Source of the DNA: Verrucomicrobiota bacterium
GTDB lineage: Bacteria; Verrucomicrobiota; Verrucomicrobiae; Limisphaerales; UBA11358
NCBI GenBank assembly: GCA_014860005.1
Contig: JACZKP010000006.1
Location: 1-53,949, forward strand
Length of the DNA stretch: 53,949 nt
Direction of reading: 5' to 3'
Made by a program: the position numbers and the translations under genes
Part shown: positions 7,143 through 16,387 of the stretch, in pieces
Position numbering within the stretch: the first letter of the stretch is position 1
How the letters are laid out: the number at the start of each line of letters is the position of its first letter
Notes under the pieces: generated by a model
What the model saw: only the letters and a program-made list of their open reading frames with translations
Told to the model about the DNA's origin: nothing
Database searches by the model: none

Positions 7143-9964
7143 TGGATTTGGAAACCATTCGCGTGCTGTTGGTCGAGGACGATGAAGACGATTGTTTCCT
7201 CGCGCAAGAATTGCTGAAGGAGATCAAGGGTCGCCGCTACCTTATGGATTGGGCCAACACCTACGAGTCCGGCCTCCAATTCATGGCGCGGAACAAGCAC
7301 GATGTCTGCCTGGTGGACTACCGGCTCGGCGCCCATGACGGCGTGGAGTTAATCAGCGCCGCCAAAGCGGCGGGGGCGCTGGCCCCGGCGATATTGATGA
7401 CCGGGGCCGGTCAGGAGGCAGTGGACCTGGCAGCCATGAAGGCCGGGGCTTCGGATTACCTCATCAAAGGGAGGGTGGACTCGCGTCAATTGGAGCGCAG
7501 CATCCGCTACGCAATCGAACGTCAGCGGGCGGCTTCATTGGCAGCCTTTGAACAAGCCCGCCTGGCAGCTTTCGGAGCGCAAGTGGGCCTTGAACTGGCA
7601 TGTCGGGCATCGCTGGATGCCATTCTGGAAAACTGCGCCAGAGCCATGGCGCAATACCTGAATGCTGATCTGGCCCAGATCTGGATCTATGACGCGCAAC
7701 AGCAGACTTTCGTGCCCCGCGCTCACGCCGGGCCGGTTGCAGATGCCACCAAATCCCACGCCAAGCTGCCGACACAGATGCCGGGCTTTGAAGGATTGGT
7801 GCAAGGCAAACCGGTCTTCATTCCCTCGCTGGCGAAGTGCCAGGGATTCGCTGATCAAGCTTGGGCTGACCAGGAGGAGTTGCTCGCCTTTGCGGCCTAT
7901 CCGCTCGTACTTGAAGACCGGCTCGTGGGCTGCATGTCGCTCTTCACCCGGAATACACTCGCCGAAACCGTGTTGCAGGAAATCAACTCCGTGGCCCATG
8001 GCGTCGCGTTATGCATCCAGCGCAAACAGGCGGAAGCAGCGTTGGACGCGAGCGAAAACCGCTACCGCACCGTGGTCGAGAGCATCAAGGAAGTCGTATT
8101 CCAAATGGATCCGCAGGGACGCTGGTTGTTCCTGAATCCGGCCTGGACCACCATCACCGGTTTTCCCGTGGAAGATTCGCTCGGCAGGTCGTTTCTCGAT
8201 TTTCTTCCACCCGAAGATCGTGAGTCGTCCCAGATTTTGTTGCGGCAATTGCTGAATCGGGAAATCGGGCATGGCCGGCATGAAACACGGTTGATCACTC
8301 GGGATGGCAAAGTGGGTTGGGCCGAATTGTACCTGCAGTTGACCCCGGATCGCACCGGCGGGGTGGCCGGCGTCTCCGGCAGCTTGAATGACATTACCGA
8401 ACGCAAGCTGGCCGAGGCGGAGGTGCAAAAGCTGGCGGCGTTTCCGCGCGCCAATCCCAATCCGGTGCTGGAGTTCGCCGCCGACGGTCAGCTCAACTAC
8501 GCCAATGAAGCCGCCTTCGCCCTGGCAAAATCACTGGGTAAAACCCGGGTGCTCGAACTGCTGCCCGCACAACTGGATCGCCTGGTGAGTGAATGTCTGG
8601 CCACGGGCACGACGCGTCTGCACGAGGAAGTGAGTTGCGAGAGCCGGACGCTCACGTGGTCATTCTTTCCGGTGGCGGCCAGCCGTGTGGTGCATTGCTA
8701 TGGAGCGGACATCACTGAGATGCTGAACCTGGAGGCGCAATTCCGCCACGCGCAGAAGCTTGAATCCATCGGTCAACTGGCCGCCGGCATCGCCCACGAT
8801 TTCAACAATATCCTGACCGTCATCCAGGGTTACGCGGACTGCCTTTTGATGCGGCCTGAAGTGAGCGAGTCATCCGTCGGCCCGCTGAAACGGATTGCCG
8901 AGGCCTCCCGCCGGGCCGCCGCGCTCACGCGCCAGTTGCTCATGTTCAGCCGCAAGCAGGCCATCGTGGCCCGTGCGCTCAATCTCAACGACGTCTTGCG
9001 CAATTTTGCCAACATGCTCCCGCGGTTGCTGGGCGAGGACATTGTGATGGAAACGCACTACGCCACGGCCCTGCCCCAAGTGGAGGCCGATTCCGGCATG
9101 CTGGAGCAGATCGTGATGAACCTGGCCGTCAACGCACGGGACGCCATGCCCAAAGGCGGCCGCTTGATCATCACCACGGAGGCAGTGGACATCGGCGCGG
9201 CGTACGTGCGCCAGCGGGCTGAATCGCGGCCCGGGCGATTCGTTTGCATGTCCGTCGCGGATACCGGCTGCGGGATTGACAGTAAGACGCTCACGCGCAT
9301 TTTTGAACCGTTCTTCTCCACCAAGGAAATCGGGCACGGCACAGGATTGGGCTTGTCCACCGTGTACGGTATTGTGCGACAGCACCAAGGTTGGGTGGAC
9401 GTTAGCAGTGAAGTGGGTGTGGGTACCACCTTCAAGATATTCCTGCCCTCCGTGGTCGCCGCCGTGGACCAGCCCGCCGAGGCCGACGACGCCCCGCTGG
9501 CTCGCGGCGGACGCGAAACCGTGTTGCATGTCGAAGATGAACCCATCCTGCGCGATCTGGTCCGGGAGGTCCTGAGCCAGTACGAATACCGCATCCTTGA
9601 AGCCGGCTCCGGTAACGAGGCGATCAAAGTATGGGAAGCCAATGAGGGTCGGGTGGATTTGCTCCTGACCGACATGGTGATGCCCGAAGGCATGAACGGA
9701 CGCGATTTAGCGGAGCAACTCCGCAGCCGCAAGCCCGACTTGAAGGTCATTTACACCAGTGGTTACAGTGCCAACGTCTTCACCAAGGATCAGGATAACC
9801 ACGACGGCTTGTGGCTGGAAAAGCCTTATCAACCCTCGAAACTCGCCCGCACGATCCGAGAGTGCCTCGACCATCCAACGCAGTCCGAAACGGAGTCGGA
9901 CGATGTCCCTGCCGTTTGCTCCGAGGATTGTGAAGCACAGGCGCAGGAAATCGTTCCCGCCTGA
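7139..9964 (+). CDS. Hybrid histidine kinase: REC-GAF-PAS-PAS-HisKA-HATPase-REC
   Basis: The 941-residue soluble protein begins with a receiver domain (about 7-125; acidic residues in 'LLVEDDEDD', phospho-acceptor Asp60 in 'CLVDYRLG', Lys110). A GAF-like region follows (about 145-305), then a PAS domain ('YRTVVESIKEVVFQMDPQGRW', ending in 'LNDITERK') and a second, degenerate PAS. The kinase core has His553 in 'LAAGIAHDFNNILTVIQGY', the NtrB/hybrid type of H-box, then an ATPase domain with 'NLAVNARDAMP', 'DTGCGID' and 'GTGLGLSTVYGIV'. A C-terminal receiver has Asp845 ('LLLTDMVMP') and Lys895 ('WLEKPYQ'). No DNA-binding domain is present. The start ATG at 7139 overlaps the stop of the upstream receiver gene; a second ATG follows directly. 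Confidence 0.92.
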   Translation: MMDLETIRVLLVEDDEDDCFLAQELLKEIKGRRYLMDWANTYESGLQFMARNKHDVCLVDYRLGAHDGVELISAAKAAGALAPAILMTGAGQEAVDLAAMKAGASDYLIKGRVDSRQLERSIRYAIERQRAASLAAFEQARLAAFGAQVGLELACRASLDAILENCARAMAQYLNADLAQIWIYDAQQQTFVPRAHAGPVADATKSHAKLPTQMPGFEGLVQGKPVFIPSLAKCQGFADQAWADQEELLAFAAYPLVLEDRLVGCMSLFTRNTLAETVLQEINSVAHGVALCIQRKQAEAALDASENRYRTVVESIKEVVFQMDPQGRWLFLNPAWTTITGFPVEDSLGRSFLDFLPPEDRESSQILLRQLLNREIGHGRHETRLITRDGKVGWAELYLQLTPDRTGGVAGVSGSLNDITERKLAEAEVQKLAAFPRANPNPVLEFAADGQLNYANEAAFALAKSLGKTRVLELLPAQLDRLVSECLATGTTRLHEEVSCESRTLTWSFFPVAASRVVHCYGADITEMLNLEAQFRHAQKLESIGQLAAGIAHDFNNILTVIQGYADCLLMRPEVSESSVGPLKRIAEASRRAAALTRQLLMFSRKQAIVARALNLNDVLRNFANMLPRLLGEDIVMETHYATALPQVEADSGMLEQIVMNLAVNARDAMPKGGRLIITTEAVDIGAAYVRQRAESRPGRFVCMSVADTGCGIDSKTLTRIFEPFFSTKEIGHGTGLGLSTVYGIVRQHQGWVDVSSEVGVGTTFKIFLPSVVAAVDQPAEADDAPLARGGRETVLHVEDEPILRDLVREVLSQYEYRILEAGSGNEAIKVWEANEGRVDLLLTDMVMPEGMNGRDLAEQLRSRKPDLKVIYTSGYSANVFTKDQDNHDGLWLEKPYQPSKLARTIRECLDHPTQSETESDDVPAVCSEDCEAQAQEIVPA

Positions 9965-9991
9965 GCGATGCCGTCTGACATTTTGCGTTTC

Positions 9992-12493
9992 TCAATCCCT
10001 GGCCGGCGGGATCAAAATCCGTTGCCCCACACGCAGCCGGCCAGCGTCCAATTCAGGGTTTGCCGCCATGAGCTCAGGAACCGTGAGGGTATGCCCCGAC
10101 TGCCTCGCCGCACTGACAATTCTGGAAACAGTGTCTCCTTGATGGATGACATAAATCGCACCCGGCAGCGGACCCCCAGTGGCATCGTGTGCCCTCTCAA
10201 ACAATGGCGCATCTGCTTCGCCGACTTCTGGCGCCAGAGGTTCGGCGCGCTCACGGCGCGGCGTGTAGGGCTTTGGATTTCCTTGCTCGTCCAACACGGG
10301 AAACCAGCGCATCCGATCCGCCTGGTCGCCGATGGCCGTCTTGCGGCAGCGACGCACGAGCGCCTTGTAGAAGATATCCGCAGTCGGCGGATCCACATAT
10401 TTGATCCATGACCCCGCGCGACACAGCACTCTGGCCGTTTCATCCGAATTGTCCGGCATCAACTTCGCCGCTTCCCAAGCCAGAAACGCCGCTTGATAGC
10501 GGTAATGAAAACGCACGTCCGGATCAGGTTTGTGTCCGCGGGCGCGCCGCAACTCGTCTTCGCTGGCAACGATGGCCTGCTTCTCACCACGCTCCTCCCG
10601 CCGCGCCACCGTAACGCCATCTTCAAAGCTCCCCTCGTGATAATGCCAGTCAGGTTCAAGTTCCGTTCCCAGTAATTCCATGCCTTTGAAACGCGCGAGC
10701 ATGGCTGCTTCCACCAGCGCTTTCGCCCGTTGCTCCGCGGGTACACTTTCATTCCAACCCGTGTTGAGTGCCTGAACCAGAGTATCAATGTCCGCCCGCA
10801 ACTCTTGCGGAAAGTAATCGCGCGCCACGTCTCCTTGACTCTGTCGAGTCAGGCGGCGGGCCAGCAAATAGCGGATCTGTTCCCGCGCTTTTGCGCTCTC
10901 GACTGATTCCCCTGCTCCGTCCCCATCCGTCTCGACTTGCTTGTCTCGACGAGCCACCGGCCACGCACGGTCCACGTACCCTTTGAGTTCATCCACCGTC
11001 AGCACGCGTTCCGCCACATAGGCCGCGTCCATCCAGTAACCGGAACGCAGCAACGCATCGAGCGCCTGAATGTATTCCCGCCGCGCCAGCCGCAAGACAC
11101 CGAGTTCACCGAGCACTTGACGGCCCACCGGAATTCTTTCGTGATATACTTGGTCGACCTCGACGGACAGACTTTCCGCGAAACTGGTGGGAGCATTCGT
11201 ACCCGGGAACTCCGTCGGAAAACTGCGGCTCACCCGGCCCACCAACGCGGCCGCGTCATCCACCTTGCCCGCCCGCAGGAAAATCTTGGCCTGCAACCAC
11301 TGGGCGAGCGGAGAACCCGGAGCGCGCTTGATCCAGCGTTGCGCCAGCTCATACGCCCCGGACTGATACGCCGCGAGCGCCAGTTTCTCGGCGGATTCCA
11401 CATCGGTCACGCCTTGTGCTTCCACCGCGTTCAGCCAGCCCAGTGTGATGCCCGTGTCTTGGCGACTCAGGTCTAGGCTATGGCGCCGTGATACAACTTG
11501 CGACGAAATCAGAAACGCCGTGATGACCTGCCGCGCCCGGGCATCCGACGCCAATGCAGCTAAACTTTCAGGGTCGCTCAGGGCCGCGGCGGCAACCAGG
11601 TGCAGTGAGGCGATCGCCGTCGCATCGCCCGTGGCAAAATGTTCGAGATAAAACTTGATGGCCGGTGCATGGTCCTTGCGCTGGTAATGAATCCGCGCCT
11701 CCCATCCCAAACTCGCCGCCGCCAACCCGAGTGAGTCCACGAATCCCCGCCGCGCCAACTCGCGCACCTGTTGATAGCAGGCGAGCGCCTTTTCCGGTTC
11801 CTCCTTCTCCCATGACTTGGCGAGCATGAACGCTGCCCACGTGGACTTGAACTTGCGCTCCGCCGCCGGTCGCGCAAGCAGCCGTTCCCACGCCTCACGC
11901 GCCATGCCTTTGTCCACCAACGCCGGGTTATGCCATGCGGAAGCACCTTCAAGATAATCAGAGAACTCAGCGGGCAGACTTTCGACAAACTCGATCTTTG
12001 GAAATCTTGGTGCCGGGCCTTTGGGTTCGTCGCGTCGCCGCCCGTTCTCGTCCCAGTGCCATTCACCACTGCGCTCCCAACGCTCGTGTGCCGCCACGTA
12101 ATCCTTGAGTTTCGCGCGCTCGGTTTGATGCGCCCGACGAATCTCCTCAATTTTTTCCTCTGGCAAGCCCTTTTGCTTCAAAGCCGCAGTCAAGTCGCTC
12201 AATTCTGCATCCAGCGTCTGCGTGGCAAAGTCACCGCGCCGCGAGCCCGCTGGACCTGCAAAACCGCGGCTCTCCATTGATCCAACCTGTGGCAACGGCA
12301 CGGCGAGAAACCGGCTCTCGACCAGTCTCATTCGCTGCAACTCACGCTCGAAATTGGCCAGCGGCGCGGCCAGCAGGGCTTGATCGCCGGCATCCAGCAG
12401 GTTGTTGGGAAAGAAAGGGCCGCAGGCCATCACCGCATTGGCGGCCAACACGAGCAGGGCCAACGAACACACTTCAAAACTTCTTAACTTCAC
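9992..12493 (-). CDS. Large predicted lipoprotein with C-terminal LysM domain
   Basis: The 833-residue product starts with a lipoprotein-like signal ('KLRSFEVCSLALLVLAANAVMAC') whose Cys is followed by 'GPFFPNN'. The middle is mostly helical, with Ala-rich pairs suggesting TPR/Sel1-like repeats. The last 55 residues form a LysM domain ('IYVIHQGDTVSRIVSAARQ' through 'ANPELDAGRLRVGQRILIPP'), a fold that binds peptidoglycan or chitin-like glycans. I prefer the GTG at 12493 because it gives a compact signal peptide; an ATG at 12517 is the alternative. Either way it overlaps the 3' end of the DUF3142 gene (20 or 44 bp), so the two are one operon. It could be an envelope scaffold tied to the wall; no enzyme motif was seen. 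Confidence 0.78.
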   Translation of the reverse strand: MKLRSFEVCSLALLVLAANAVMACGPFFPNNLLDAGDQALLAAPLANFERELQRMRLVESRFLAVPLPQVGSMESRGFAGPAGSRRGDFATQTLDAELSDLTAALKQKGLPEEKIEEIRRAHQTERAKLKDYVAAHERWERSGEWHWDENGRRRDEPKGPAPRFPKIEFVESLPAEFSDYLEGASAWHNPALVDKGMAREAWERLLARPAAERKFKSTWAAFMLAKSWEKEEPEKALACYQQVRELARRGFVDSLGLAAASLGWEARIHYQRKDHAPAIKFYLEHFATGDATAIASLHLVAAAALSDPESLAALASDARARQVITAFLISSQVVSRRHSLDLSRQDTGITLGWLNAVEAQGVTDVESAEKLALAAYQSGAYELAQRWIKRAPGSPLAQWLQAKIFLRAGKVDDAAALVGRVSRSFPTEFPGTNAPTSFAESLSVEVDQVYHERIPVGRQVLGELGVLRLARREYIQALDALLRSGYWMDAAYVAERVLTVDELKGYVDRAWPVARRDKQVETDGDGAGESVESAKAREQIRYLLARRLTRQSQGDVARDYFPQELRADIDTLVQALNTGWNESVPAEQRAKALVEAAMLARFKGMELLGTELEPDWHYHEGSFEDGVTVARREERGEKQAIVASEDELRRARGHKPDPDVRFHYRYQAAFLAWEAAKLMPDNSDETARVLCRAGSWIKYVDPPTADIFYKALVRRCRKTAIGDQADRMRWFPVLDEQGNPKPYTPRRERAEPLAPEVGEADAPLFERAHDATGGPLPGAIYVIHQGDTVSRIVSAARQSGHTLTVPELMAANPELDAGRLRVGQRILIPPARD

Positions 12494-13757
12494 ACTGCAC
12501 CTCACAGTCGCGATCAAATCGCAGCCAGCCCATTGTCAACCGTTCACCCGCGGGCAGGCGGCGGAACGCAGGTTGGGTTTGGAATCTCGCGGCGGAAACA
12601 TCTTGCTCCACCAGTTCAAAGCCCTGCTGGCCGTCTCCCGCCACCAGGCGGGCGTTCGACCAACGGACTTCCACAGCGAGCCGTGAGGAAATGTCGAGTT
12701 CGCCATCATTCACAAGGCTGATTTCCATCAGCCCCGCCTCGACCCGGCGCGATTCGACCCGCAAAATTTCACGGGGCAAACGCGATTCGAGAATGGCTCT
12801 GAGCGTCGGCCAGCGCCAGTTAAATTTGTCGGTTGTCACCGGCAGCCGATACCAGATCACTCCGCGCAAGGCCGCCGGGCGGTTCTGGGTCCAATCGCGT
12901 ACCAGTTCCGCCAGTTCGATGGGATCGGAATGCACCTCGCGCAACTGTGCATCCGCGGGCCAGTTCGGTCGCGGCCCCTCGGCGGCCAGACCCAGAAATT
13001 TTCCGCCGACGTCGAAGGCAAGGAGGTATCCGTAAGTTGGGAGCGCCACACGAAACGGCACGCCAATCCGCCCGGCGCGTTCCACCGCCCGGCTCGCCGC
13101 GCGGGGATCGCAGAGCGTGAACGGTGCATCCGCACTGCGCGGCCGTTCGAGAGAATGAACCTGCAGGACATAATTGGTCGCCACAATCGCCAACCGCTCG
13201 AAAGCCGGAGACTTCAACCAACTGGGCAGGGCCGTGATCGTTACTGGCAGCGGCGCGACCCGCCGTTGTATTGCCTCCACCCACACGCGATAGCCGTCGA
13301 GCTTCGAGGCCGCGCTATCGAAATCAATTTGCAGTTCCGCCAACGGCAGATGGTTGGACTGCGCCTCGGTCACGAGCGAGGCGGCAAGGTCGGCGAGAAA
13401 CGTCGTTATCGAATCGTTCGTGGTGAAGGGACCGGAATAAGGCCCGATGCGCAATGCAATGCCAACCGGGCGGCGGGTCTTCACCAGGCTGGGATAATCC
13501 AACGCCACGCGGGCAACCTGCGGCCGCTTGTCCTGCCACGACACCTCCGCCTTCAGGACGGTCAGGGCGGTGAAGTTCGTTCCATGGTCTGATATGGCGC
13601 TACGCACCGGCTGTGTCCACGCGCGCTGCCAGACATATACTTCGTGCTGAAGCGCTCCCGTCACGCGCCGTTCTGAGCGGCTCCAGAGCAACACCACTGT
13701 CAGCACCACGCTCGCAACGATAAACAACTTCAAGAAAATGACCGCGCGCTTTCTCAT
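12474..13757 (-). CDS. DUF3142-like membrane-anchored protein
   Basis: The 427-residue product has an N-terminal signal anchor ('AVIFLKLFIVASVVLTVVLLW') and a barrel-like domain with alternating strands: 'RIGPYSGPF', 'LAELQIDFDSAASKLDGYRVWVEAI', 'LPVTITALPSWL', 'IGVPFRVALPTYGY', 'LRGVIWYRLPV'. The 'LQIDFD...KLDGY..W' motif is the core I associate with DUF3142, a family resembling glycoside-hydrolase TIM barrels but without a proven reaction. The assignment is from memory of the motif and is moderate. The C-terminal 100 residues look like an immunoglobulin-type beta domain. It is the first gene of a two-gene operon with the LysM lipoprotein, so both probably act in the periplasm or at the cell surface. 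Confidence 0.72.
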   Translation of the reverse strand: MRKRAVIFLKLFIVASVVLTVVLLWSRSERRVTGALQHEVYVWQRAWTQPVRSAISDHGTNFTALTVLKAEVSWQDKRPQVARVALDYPSLVKTRRPVGIALRIGPYSGPFTTNDSITTFLADLAASLVTEAQSNHLPLAELQIDFDSAASKLDGYRVWVEAIQRRVAPLPVTITALPSWLKSPAFERLAIVATNYVLQVHSLERPRSADAPFTLCDPRAASRAVERAGRIGVPFRVALPTYGYLLAFDVGGKFLGLAAEGPRPNWPADAQLREVHSDPIELAELVRDWTQNRPAALRGVIWYRLPVTTDKFNWRWPTLRAILESRLPREILRVESRRVEAGLMEISLVNDGELDISSRLAVEVRWSNARLVAGDGQQGFELVEQDVSAARFQTQPAFRRLPAGERLTMGWLRFDRDCEVQCEVKKF

Positions 13758-13854
13758 CGGACTGCTTCAGCTTGAGCCAAGACACCGAAGATTGAACCTG
13801 AAGACCGCGATGGCATGTCCGCAAACGAATTCAGTGCGGCAAAGCCGCAACCAC

Positions 13855-14012
13855 TTTGGAGTGCGCGGACTGGTCCGCGCTTTCGGCAGGCGACTCGACG
13901 CCGCCAAATGCAAGCGAGCGTCGAAACTACTCCCCGAGCCGCTGAACGCGGCGCTGCTTGGCCGACAAGTCCGCCAAGCAGCGAAAGCGGGGACAAGTCA
14001 CCGCACTCCAAA
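13855..14012. repeat. Paired palindromic (REP/BIME-like) element, GGAG type
   Basis: The ends are an imperfect inverted repeat of about 30 bp beginning TTTGGAGTGCG on each strand. Each arm is itself a hairpin directly behind a GGAG foot: the left arm holds GCGGAC-TG-GTCCGC and the right arm (reverse strand) GCGGTGAC-TT-GTCCCCGC. The two arms differ at positions that change in pairs within each hairpin. Confidence 0.8.
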
Positions 14013-14177
14013 ATCCTCGCGGCGTATAGGGATTCTGACCCACAGCAGTCCAACGTCCGCAGGGCCAAAAGAATTGAACGGTTGGCGGGACCTGCCTGGC
14101 TCTTCACCGGACAATCTTTCTTTGCGCGCTTGCCAGCGCCTTCTTCCACCATCGTCGCTTCCGGTGAAGATTCTCGC

Positions 14178-14250
14178 GGAGCACGGACAGCTTTGTCCGC
14201 GGGTTCCAATCCACACGCCTGCAACGCGCGGACTCGGCGGTCCGCGCTCC
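14178..14250. repeat. Paired palindromic (REP/BIME-like) element, GGAG type, short form
   Basis: The left arm starts GGAGCACGGAC and closes with GTCCGCGG; the right arm read on the other strand starts GGAGCGCGGAC and closes with GTCCGCG. Only about 13 bp separate the arms. It has the same plan as the element at 13855-14012. Confidence 0.72.
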
Positions 14251-14361
14251 TTTGGTGGCGGCTTTCCCGCGTCGCGTTCTCTCGCGGCTGGCCCAACTGC
14301 GGCAACTGGCTTGCCCCATTGCCGACTCGCCGTTGCGCGCTGGACTGCCGGCGCCCAAACC

Positions 14362-15732
14362 TCACGCGATGAATGAGTAGTCGTAGGGTTTTCGCATTTC
14401 GCGGGCCACCCATTGGTTCGCCGCGCGCGCGTGTTCACCCGTGAACTGCTCCTGCTCCGGATTCCAGCCCAGCCGCAATCCCCCCATGCGAATGGAAATC
14501 GCTCCCAGATGCGCAATGCTGATCGAGCGGTGACCGATTTCAACGTCGCAGATCGGTTCTTTGCGCGTGCGGAGGCACTCGAAGAAATTACCCATGTGAT
14601 CGCTGCTGCGATAGAGCTGGACCGCCCCCGACGGCAGCGGGTCACTCAACAACTCCGGGTCGCTCGCCTCGATCCTGCCGCGCGACACAAAAATCCAGCC
14701 TTCCGGCCCCACAAACTTCACGCCATTCGGCGCACGCTTGCCGTCCGTCACCCGCATCGTCACGCCGTTGGCGTATTTGAACTGGATGTCATATTCCGCC
14801 GCCGCGTCGTAGCCGCCCGGAATCATGTCCACGAGCGATTTGCCCTGCACTTCCACCGGCCCACTCCGCTCGGTGCCGTTGCCCCACTGTGCAATGTCGT
14901 TGTGATGCGCGCCCCAATCCGTCATCTGCCCGCCGGAAAAGCAATACCACCAGCGGAACAGCCAGTGCGTGCATTTGCTCTCATACGTGACGGTTTCCTG
15001 GCCCCCCGATTCGCCAGCCTTGCGAACGCCCACGTGCTCCATCTTCGCCTGGCCCAGATAATAATCCCAATTCATCCCGGCCGGCGGCGGTACCGTTTGA
15101 AACGGACCCTCACGCGGGCCGGTGGGCAAACCGACGATCATTTCCTGAAGTTTGCCGAGTCGGCCGTTGCGCACCAGTTCGCAGGCAAGCCGGAAATTGT
15201 TGTCGCTCCGCTGCTGGCTGCCGACTTGGAAAACTGTCTTGTGCTGCCGGACGTCCTTCACCAGCCGTTTGCCCTCGTCAATCGTGAGCGTCAGCGGTTT
15301 CTCACTGTAGATGTCCTTGCCCCGCTGCGTTGCCAGCAGGTTGATCAGTGTGTGCCAATGATCCGGCGTGCCGTTGACGATCACCTGCACATCCTCACGC
15401 TCCAGCAGCTTGCGGAAATCGTTCAAGATCGCCGGCTTTCTCCCGTCACGCGTGAATTCCTTCGCCGCCTGCTCGGCCTGACGAGTGTCCACGTCGCACA
15501 CGGCCACCACGTCGCCAAAGCGGCGGGCACTGTGCGTATCGCCGCGGCCTTGACCGCCGCAACCCACCAGCGCAATGCCGGGCCGGTCATTGGGGCCGGG
15601 ACGTCTGGGGACCGGCGCGGCAAGCGCCATTTCGCGTTCAATGAACCAACCTGGCAAACCCGTGGCCGCCGCGGTGGCGGCGGTGGTTTTGAGGAAGTGC
15701 CGGCGTGAGATATAAAATGATTTTGAAGCCAT
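14362..15732 (-). CDS. Tat-exported Gfo/Idh/MocA-family oxidoreductase
   Basis: The 456-residue protein has a twin-arginine signal ('SRRHFLKTTAATAAATGLPGW'), then a Rossmann NAD(P)-binding domain ('IALVGCGGQGRGDTH', 'VVAVCDVDTRQA') with the family's catalytic-site 'EKPLT' motif ('DIYSEKPLTLTIDEGKRLV'). The C-terminal domain carries 'DWGAHHNDIAQWG', whose His residues sit where the family places its substrate-binding catalytic residues. These enzymes oxidise or reduce sugars and inositols, and Tat-exported members are numerous in Verrucomicrobiota and Planctomycetota. The substrate cannot be told. The start at 15732 is set by the Tat signal and by a promoter ending 6 nt upstream; the frame stays open for another 185 codons, but these lie in repeat DNA. 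Confidence 0.92.
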   Translation of the reverse strand: MASKSFYISRRHFLKTTAATAAATGLPGWFIEREMALAAPVPRRPGPNDRPGIALVGCGGQGRGDTHSARRFGDVVAVCDVDTRQAEQAAKEFTRDGRKPAILNDFRKLLEREDVQVIVNGTPDHWHTLINLLATQRGKDIYSEKPLTLTIDEGKRLVKDVRQHKTVFQVGSQQRSDNNFRLACELVRNGRLGKLQEMIVGLPTGPREGPFQTVPPPAGMNWDYYLGQAKMEHVGVRKAGESGGQETVTYESKCTHWLFRWWYCFSGGQMTDWGAHHNDIAQWGNGTERSGPVEVQGKSLVDMIPGGYDAAAEYDIQFKYANGVTMRVTDGKRAPNGVKFVGPEGWIFVSRGRIEASDPELLSDPLPSGAVQLYRSSDHMGNFFECLRTRKEPICDVEIGHRSISIAHLGAISIRMGGLRLGWNPEQEQFTGEHARAANQWVAREMRKPYDYSFIA

Positions 15733-15738
15733 GCCGGG

Positions 15739-15767
15739 ATTCCACTGGGAAGCCGGCTCGCGGTCAA
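15739..15767 (-). promoter_or_regulatory. Promoter for the Tat oxidoreductase (predicted leaderless)
   Basis: On the minus strand TTGACC (15767-15762), 17 bp, then TGGAAT (15744-15739), then 6 bp to the ATG at 15732. Transcription would begin at or next to the start codon. Confidence 0.6.
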
Positions 15768-15822
15768 GCGCGAACCGAAGGATTTGGGATTCTTGCGATA
15801 CCTGTTGAGAGCAGAACGCAAA

Positions 15823-15847
15823 AACACCGCTTTGTTCCGGCGGTGTT
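15823..15847 (-). terminator. Hairpin terminator upstream of the Tat oxidoreductase promoter
   Basis: A perfect 8-bp stem (AACACCGC / GCGGTGTT) with a 9-nt loop, followed on the minus strand by TTTTTG. It would stop minus-strand transcripts coming from the 16.4-16.7 kb side before the promoter at 15739-15767. A possible 35-codon frame at 15867-15974 (+) with a CPGC motif lies next to it, but is too short to call. Confidence 0.6.
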
Positions 15848-16111
15848 CCCCGCGAATCTTTGCCGCATGGATTCGCCGGCGCACGAACCGCCCGCGCCCG
15901 TGTCGTCGCCGCAGTGTCCGGGGTGCGGGCAGGTGATGCGCTGGCTCGGCAGTGTGGCGCGCAAACCGCCGTGAACCCCCCGTGCAAGCGCAAACCTGAA
16001 ACCTGAAGCCTGAAACGGGTGCCCGGCGCGAGCTGTCCGGGCACGCGCACCGGTGGGGTGCGGGCGCAACGGGTGAAAGCAGGTTTCCGCCGCGCGGCGG
16101 TGAGCGTGATG

Positions 16112-16387
16112 GGGATCGCGGCGCGCGCGCGGAATGGCGCCGGGAGGCGGAAAGTTCGAGTGCGGCGCGCGCCGGGCGACGGGGCGGCGGGTGCCGGTTT
16201 CGTCAAGCGGCAGCGGGGAGCAAAAGCAAAAGGCAAGGAGACCGACTGCGAGGGAACGGCCTGGAAAAACTCGCCGGGCGGGTTCAACCACGGATGGAAA
16301 GGATGTTCGGCGCGATCCCACCCTCACCGCAAGCGACGCTTCCTCCGCGCCTCAATCCTTTCCCCAATCCTTTGGGGGTCAGGCCAC
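16112..16387. repeat. Dispersed GC-rich repeat, copy 1
   Basis: Shares several blocks, in the same order and orientation, with 42660-43040: GGCGCCGGG..GCGgAAAGT, 'CAAAAGCAAAAGGCAA', 'GGGCGGGTTCAA', 'GGATGGAAAGGA', 'CGGCGCGAT' and 'AATCCTTTGG'. It contains a long imperfect stem (16292-16314 with 16346-16370). It lies directly downstream of the minus-strand gene at 16400-16690. Confidence 0.75.

Larger units (their letters stand above)
13758..14361. other. Repeat-rich intergenic region
   Basis: No gene is supported here, although GC-rich frames cross it on both strands. The stretch is largely built from two paired palindromic elements with GGAG feet (13855-14012 and 14178-14250, listed separately), preceded by a small hairpin near 13835-13848 (GCGGC-AAA-GCCGC). 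The remaining spacer shows nothing recognisable. Confidence 0.6.

Noticed and set aside
13738..14376. 212-codon plus-strand frame between the DUF3142 and Tat oxidoreductase genes
   Set aside because: It is mainly the translation of two palindromic elements.
14413..15708. 431-codon open frame opposite the Gfo/Idh/MocA gene
   Set aside because: Antisense shadow with low-complexity composition; the minus-strand gene has Tat and Rossmann motifs.
15733..16287. 185-codon N-terminal extension of the Tat oxidoreductase
   Set aside because: It reads through repeat DNA, lies before a Tat signal that must be N-terminal, and crosses the promoter and terminator of the gene.
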